Positions 61,213 through 64,000 of a stretch of DNA of 64,000 nt are shown one piece after another. Made by a program: the position numbers and the translations under genes. Within the stretch, counting starts at the first letter, position 1; each line of letters opens with the position of its first letter. The notes below the pieces were generated by a model. That model saw only the letters and a list, made by a program, of their open reading frames with translations, had not been told where the DNA came from and ran no database searches. The DNA is from Nakazawaea peltata (taxonomy: Eukaryota; Ascomycota; Pichiomycetes; Alaninales; Pachysolenaceae), in the NCBI GenBank assembly GCA_001599355.1, contig BCGQ01000001.1, positions 2,421,135-2,485,134 on the forward strand, given 5' to 3'.

Positions 61213-63117
61213 TCACATTCTATCAACCGGAGTCAATCCCAACAAGGTCATACCATTATACAAAACTTGTCTAGCAGCACAATACAAAGCCAAACGAGCA
61301 GTAGCCAACTCCTTCTCTTGACCAGCAACCCACAAAACATCATAACATGAACTAACTTGATGGGTCAATCTGAAAAGATAAGTGACGATAGTACTTGGCT
61401 CGTGGTTCTTCATAGCAGCCTTCAAGACATCTGGGTATTGAGCAATTAATCTGATCAATAACTCGGCTTGAGGCTCGGTCAACAAACTGAAGTCGGCCTC
61501 AGCCAAAGTAGAAACATCGATGTCGGACTTTCTCTCGACAGATCTAAGACGAGAATGAGCATATTGCAAGTAAGGTCCGGTATCACCTTCGAATGAAAGC
61601 ATTCTCTCCCATTTGAACTCGTAGTTGTTGATACGTTTGGCTTGCATATCTTGGATCATGACGGCAGAGATACCGATCAAGTCGGCAACTTCTTCTGGGT
61701 TCTCGATTTGAGCATACTTGGTCTCGTTTTTCTTCATAACTTCGTGCATCTTCTCTTTGGTCTCTTCCAAAATACTGTCCAAGAAGACAACGGTACCCTT
61801 TCTGGTCGACATACCTAACACCATACCGAAGTTGACATGTTGTAATCTGTTGGCCCATTCGAAGTCCATTCTCTTCAAGATCTCAAAGAATTGGGCAACG
61901 TGTAAATCTTGTTGACAAGCGATAACGTAGATCATCTTGTCGAAATTGTACTTTCTGTAACGGTCCATAGCAGCACCTACATCACGAGCAATGTACAAGG
62001 AGGTACCGTCTCTCTTTCTGACGACAACCTTACCCAATTTCTTGTTGAATCTGGTCAAGTCGATCAATAAAGAGCCTTGGTCTTCTTTGGCCAAGTCGTA
62101 CTTGGTGAAAAGTTCTTCAGCCTCTTTTAAGATGGATTGTGGGACTTGAGATTCACCAGAATAAAGGTCAAATACAATGTTAAGACGAGCATAAGTCTCG
62201 ATATACTTCTCGATGGACAAATCACGGAATCTTTCCCAAATAGCAACGGCTTGTTTGTCACCGTCTTCCATTCTCTTGAAGAAAGCTCTGGCTTGACCGT
62301 CGGTGGACTCTTCTTCGGATAAGGAGTCACCTTCGGAGGTGATGTCTTGGTTGACTCTGACGTAGACATCGAAAAGATGGTTGATAGGATCGGTTTTCAA
62401 CTTCTCCTCGGAACCGTATCTCTCGAAACCAACGGCCAACACACCAAACTGCTTACCCCAATCACCCAAATAATTCATAGTGAATACTTCCCATCCCAAT
62501 TTTCTGTACAAGTTAGCGAGGAACCCACCGATGATGGTACTTCTTAAGTGACCAGCATGGAATGGTTTGGCAATGTTAGGAGAAGAGAACTCCAAGACAA
62601 GTTTCTTACCACCACCAATTGGAGCTGAACCGTAATCGTCGGTTCTAGTCAAGACATCCTTGATAACAACGTTGTATAAGAACTTTGGAGAGAAGAAGAA
62701 CTGGAGGAACTTACCTTGGGCCTTTACGTCTTGCAAATAGTTGCCCTTTGGGAACTTCTCGGCCCATTCCTTGGTCAACCCATCGAGATCTTTGCTCTTG
62801 ACTCTCAATCTTGGGACTGGGACGATCAAATCACCTTTGTCTAAGGTGGTGGTCCATTCCAAAGCTGGGAAGATGATGGACTTTTCGACACCGGAGATCT
62901 TGTGCAACTCCTCGGTGATGTAGTTACGGAATAAGTCGACAGTGTTGGATAATGGATGGGAATCTGGGACCGCTGGTGGCATCTCGGTGATACTGAGCTC
63001 TTTCAAGCGGTCGTTCAAGAAATCGACGGATCCAGTCATTGCAAATCTTTTGTTAATAGAGAAAGATGAGGGTATGATGTTTCTGGCACTGGAAAGTATG
63101 GATTTACCAAGTATCAT
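61213..63117 (-). CDS. Arginyl-tRNA synthetase, dual-targeted candidate
   Basis: Class I synthetase that charges tRNA-Arg. The 634 residues from ATG 63117 begin with a presequence-like MILGKSILSSARNIIPSSFS, then the second ATG (63039) gives MTGSVDFLNDRLKELSITEM, the typical cytosolic start (608 residues, yeast 607). The N-terminal additional domain (about 27-150), HAGH signature in KPFHAGHLRSTIIGG, MNYLGDWGKQFG, YIARDVGAAMDRY, LGMSTRKGTVVF (equivalent of the KMSKS loop, lacking its second Lys as in other fungal ArgRS) and the anticodon-binding helical end (GMTLLGLTPVDRM) are present. Yeast has separate cytosolic and mitochondrial enzymes; here alternative starts of one gene could serve both, which is inferred. 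Confidence 0.93.
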   Translation of the reverse strand: MILGKSILSSARNIIPSSFSINKRFAMTGSVDFLNDRLKELSITEMPPAVPDSHPLSNTVDLFRNYITEELHKISGVEKSIIFPALEWTTTLDKGDLIVPVPRLRVKSKDLDGLTKEWAEKFPKGNYLQDVKAQGKFLQFFFSPKFLYNVVIKDVLTRTDDYGSAPIGGGKKLVLEFSSPNIAKPFHAGHLRSTIIGGFLANLYRKLGWEVFTMNYLGDWGKQFGVLAVGFERYGSEEKLKTDPINHLFDVYVRVNQDITSEGDSLSEEESTDGQARAFFKRMEDGDKQAVAIWERFRDLSIEKYIETYARLNIVFDLYSGESQVPQSILKEAEELFTKYDLAKEDQGSLLIDLTRFNKKLGKVVVRKRDGTSLYIARDVGAAMDRYRKYNFDKMIYVIACQQDLHVAQFFEILKRMDFEWANRLQHVNFGMVLGMSTRKGTVVFLDSILEETKEKMHEVMKKNETKYAQIENPEEVADLIGISAVMIQDMQAKRINNYEFKWERMLSFEGDTGPYLQYAHSRLRSVERKSDIDVSTLAEADFSLLTEPQAELLIRLIAQYPDVLKAAMKNHEPSTIVTYLFRLTHQVSSCYDVLWVAGQEKELATARLALYCAARQVLYNGMTLLGLTPVDRM

Positions 63118-63658
63118 GAACAGGTTTCCCTATGTAATTTGAGGGTTTGGTAACGATGAGAGTTGGGAGGGAGGAAAATTTTTTCAGCTCATCAGGGGGC
63201 AGAAGGGGAGGGCAGGAGGGGCAGAGGGGGGAAGGAAAGGTGGGGGGAGAAGGAAAGGGCCGAGAGGATGAGGCGAGACGATGGGGTAGCATTGTGTAGA
63301 GCAGGTAGAGAATGGGATTAGTGGACGCATTGTGAGAACCATGGCTCTACAGATCGTGACTACCGTAGTTTAGTTAGGTGTAAACGGTGGATGAGTCATA
63401 TTTAGTAGTGTACGAAATATCAATTTATTAAGCGCGGTTTTTCAAGAGCCTCTTGATTACCTAAAACGGAAATAAGCCTAACCCCCCAAACGATGAATTC
63501 ATTGATCAATTGAGTTTGAGTTTGTGGGCGCTGACCACTGCCCACTACTTTAATTAATACCTTTTCTACTCTTTGCTTACTCTCACCTACTCTCACCTAC
63601 TCTCTTCATAACTATATTTCTTGTTATTTTATCATAATTCTATTCATAATCTATTCTA
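63118..63658. promoter_or_regulatory. Intergenic between ArgRS and hexose transporter
   Basis: 541 bases: 63165-63280 is G/A-rich on the plus strand (the ArgRS upstream leader on the minus strand is thus C/T-rich), and 63560-63605 has ACTCTCACCT repeats. No ORF. Confidence 0.5.
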
Positions 63659-64000
63659 TTAAACCTCCTCAGGTACAGAGGTTTGTGACCCAGCATGTTC
63701 AACAACACTAGCTTGAGCCTTGTTATAAGCATTCTTTTGAGTAAATCTTTCAGATGGTGTCCAACTAGAAGACTTCCAAGCACTGATACCTGATCCGTAC
63801 AACTCATCGACATCCTCCAATCTCAAACCTTTGGTTTCTGGAACACAGAAATAGACAAAGAAGAAAGAGAAGATCAAACATCCCATGAAAACATATCCGT
63901 AGGCAAAGTGAATAGCAGAGGTGATGAATGGAGTGAAGAAAGCAATCAAGAATCCCCAAATCCAGTTGGCACCTTGAGCAATACCCATAGCCTTAGATTT
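63659..64000 (-). CDS. Hexose transporter (HXT-type), 3' part
   Basis: C-terminal end of an MFS sugar transporter whose N-terminal part lies beyond the window; the frame is open through base 64000 (KSKAMG...). Visible: [40 protein letters not shown] (TM11-12), and the signature [20 protein letters not shown] with the WKSSSW motif, as in yeast HXT/GAL2 transporters. The cytosolic tail is short. The cut is by the window. Confidence 0.9.
   Translation of the reverse strand, partial: KSKAMGIAQGANWIWGFLIAFFTPFITSAIHFAYGYVFMGCLIFSFFFVYFCVPETKGLRLEDVDELYGSGISAWKSSSWTPSERFTQKNAYNKAQASVVEHAGSQTSVPEEV

Noticed and set aside
15617-64000. Two sugar transporters as a tandem family array
   Set aside because: They are nearly 50 kb apart and belong to different subfamilies (HGT1-like and HXT-like).
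1-64000. Mobile or virus-derived elements
   Set aside because: No reverse transcriptase, integrase, transposase or capsid-like frame, and no long terminal repeats were seen.

Overview
The window is nuclear DNA of a budding yeast (Saccharomycotina). It is compact and moderately AT-rich, with about 37 protein genes on both strands. Introns are few and lie at the extreme 5' ends of genes, four of five with a perfect TACTAAC branch point. Many genes have clear yeast counterparts (INO80, RIM9, RPF1, FMC1, ADA2, RPS17, YOX1, PPN1, DER1, BTS1, PSP1, YML6, RPS18, YPK1, STE14, SIZ1, RUP1, FCF1). Two signs narrow the identity. First, in-frame CTG codons repeatedly fall at positions that are alanine in conserved relatives (INO80, ADA2, BTS1, YPK1, HSL1-type kinase, PSP1, uL4m, STE14, an MFS permease), so CTG is probably read as alanine, as in the Pachysolen/Nakazawaea/Peterozyma lineage. 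Second, there is a gephyrin-type molybdenum-cofactor gene, found only in yeasts that keep Moco enzymes such as nitrate reductase. Translations made with the standard code therefore probably show Leu where the cell inserts Ala.

Layout. 1-5.4 kb: 3' part of INO80, a PPR protein and a small spliced gene. 6.4-12.7 kb: a glycine-zipper/GFGGQQ-repeat protein, a helical protein of unknown role, RIM9, RPF1 and FMC1. 12.9-15.2 kb: a coiled-coil protein with tandem ubiquitin-like folds and a spliced zinc-ribbon protein. 15.6-19.2 kb: a sugar transporter with a 2 kb gene-less upstream region. 19.2-25.6 kb: a type I membrane protein, ADA2, RPS17, an unknown gene and the homeodomain factor YOX1. 26.9-31.5 kb: PPN1 with a perfect 244-bp tandem duplication of its 3' end, DER1 and BTS1. 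31.5-41.2 kb: an acidic unknown protein, an NBA1-like protein, PSP1, mitochondrial uL4m, RPS18 and a coiled-coil unknown. 41.4-49.1 kb: YPK1, an HSL1/GIN4-type kinase and an atypical Ras-like GTPase with a five-codon first exon. 50.2-64 kb: an allantoate/nicotinate-type permease, STE14, SIZ1, the gephyrin-type gene, RUP1, FCF1, arginyl-tRNA synthetase and the end of a hexose transporter.

Genes with related functions are dispersed and form no operon-like cluster. RPF1, FCF1, RPS17 and RPS18 serve ribosomes; FMC1, uL4m and the PPR protein serve mitochondria; YPK1, the HSL1-type kinase, the NBA1-like protein and the Ras-like GTPase belong to membrane, bud-neck and polarity control; BTS1 and STE14 act in protein prenylation. 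I saw no tRNA, rRNA, CRISPR, transposon or virus-derived element. Several annotated starts differ from the longest open frame because the extra N-terminal codons begin with a non-ATG codon.
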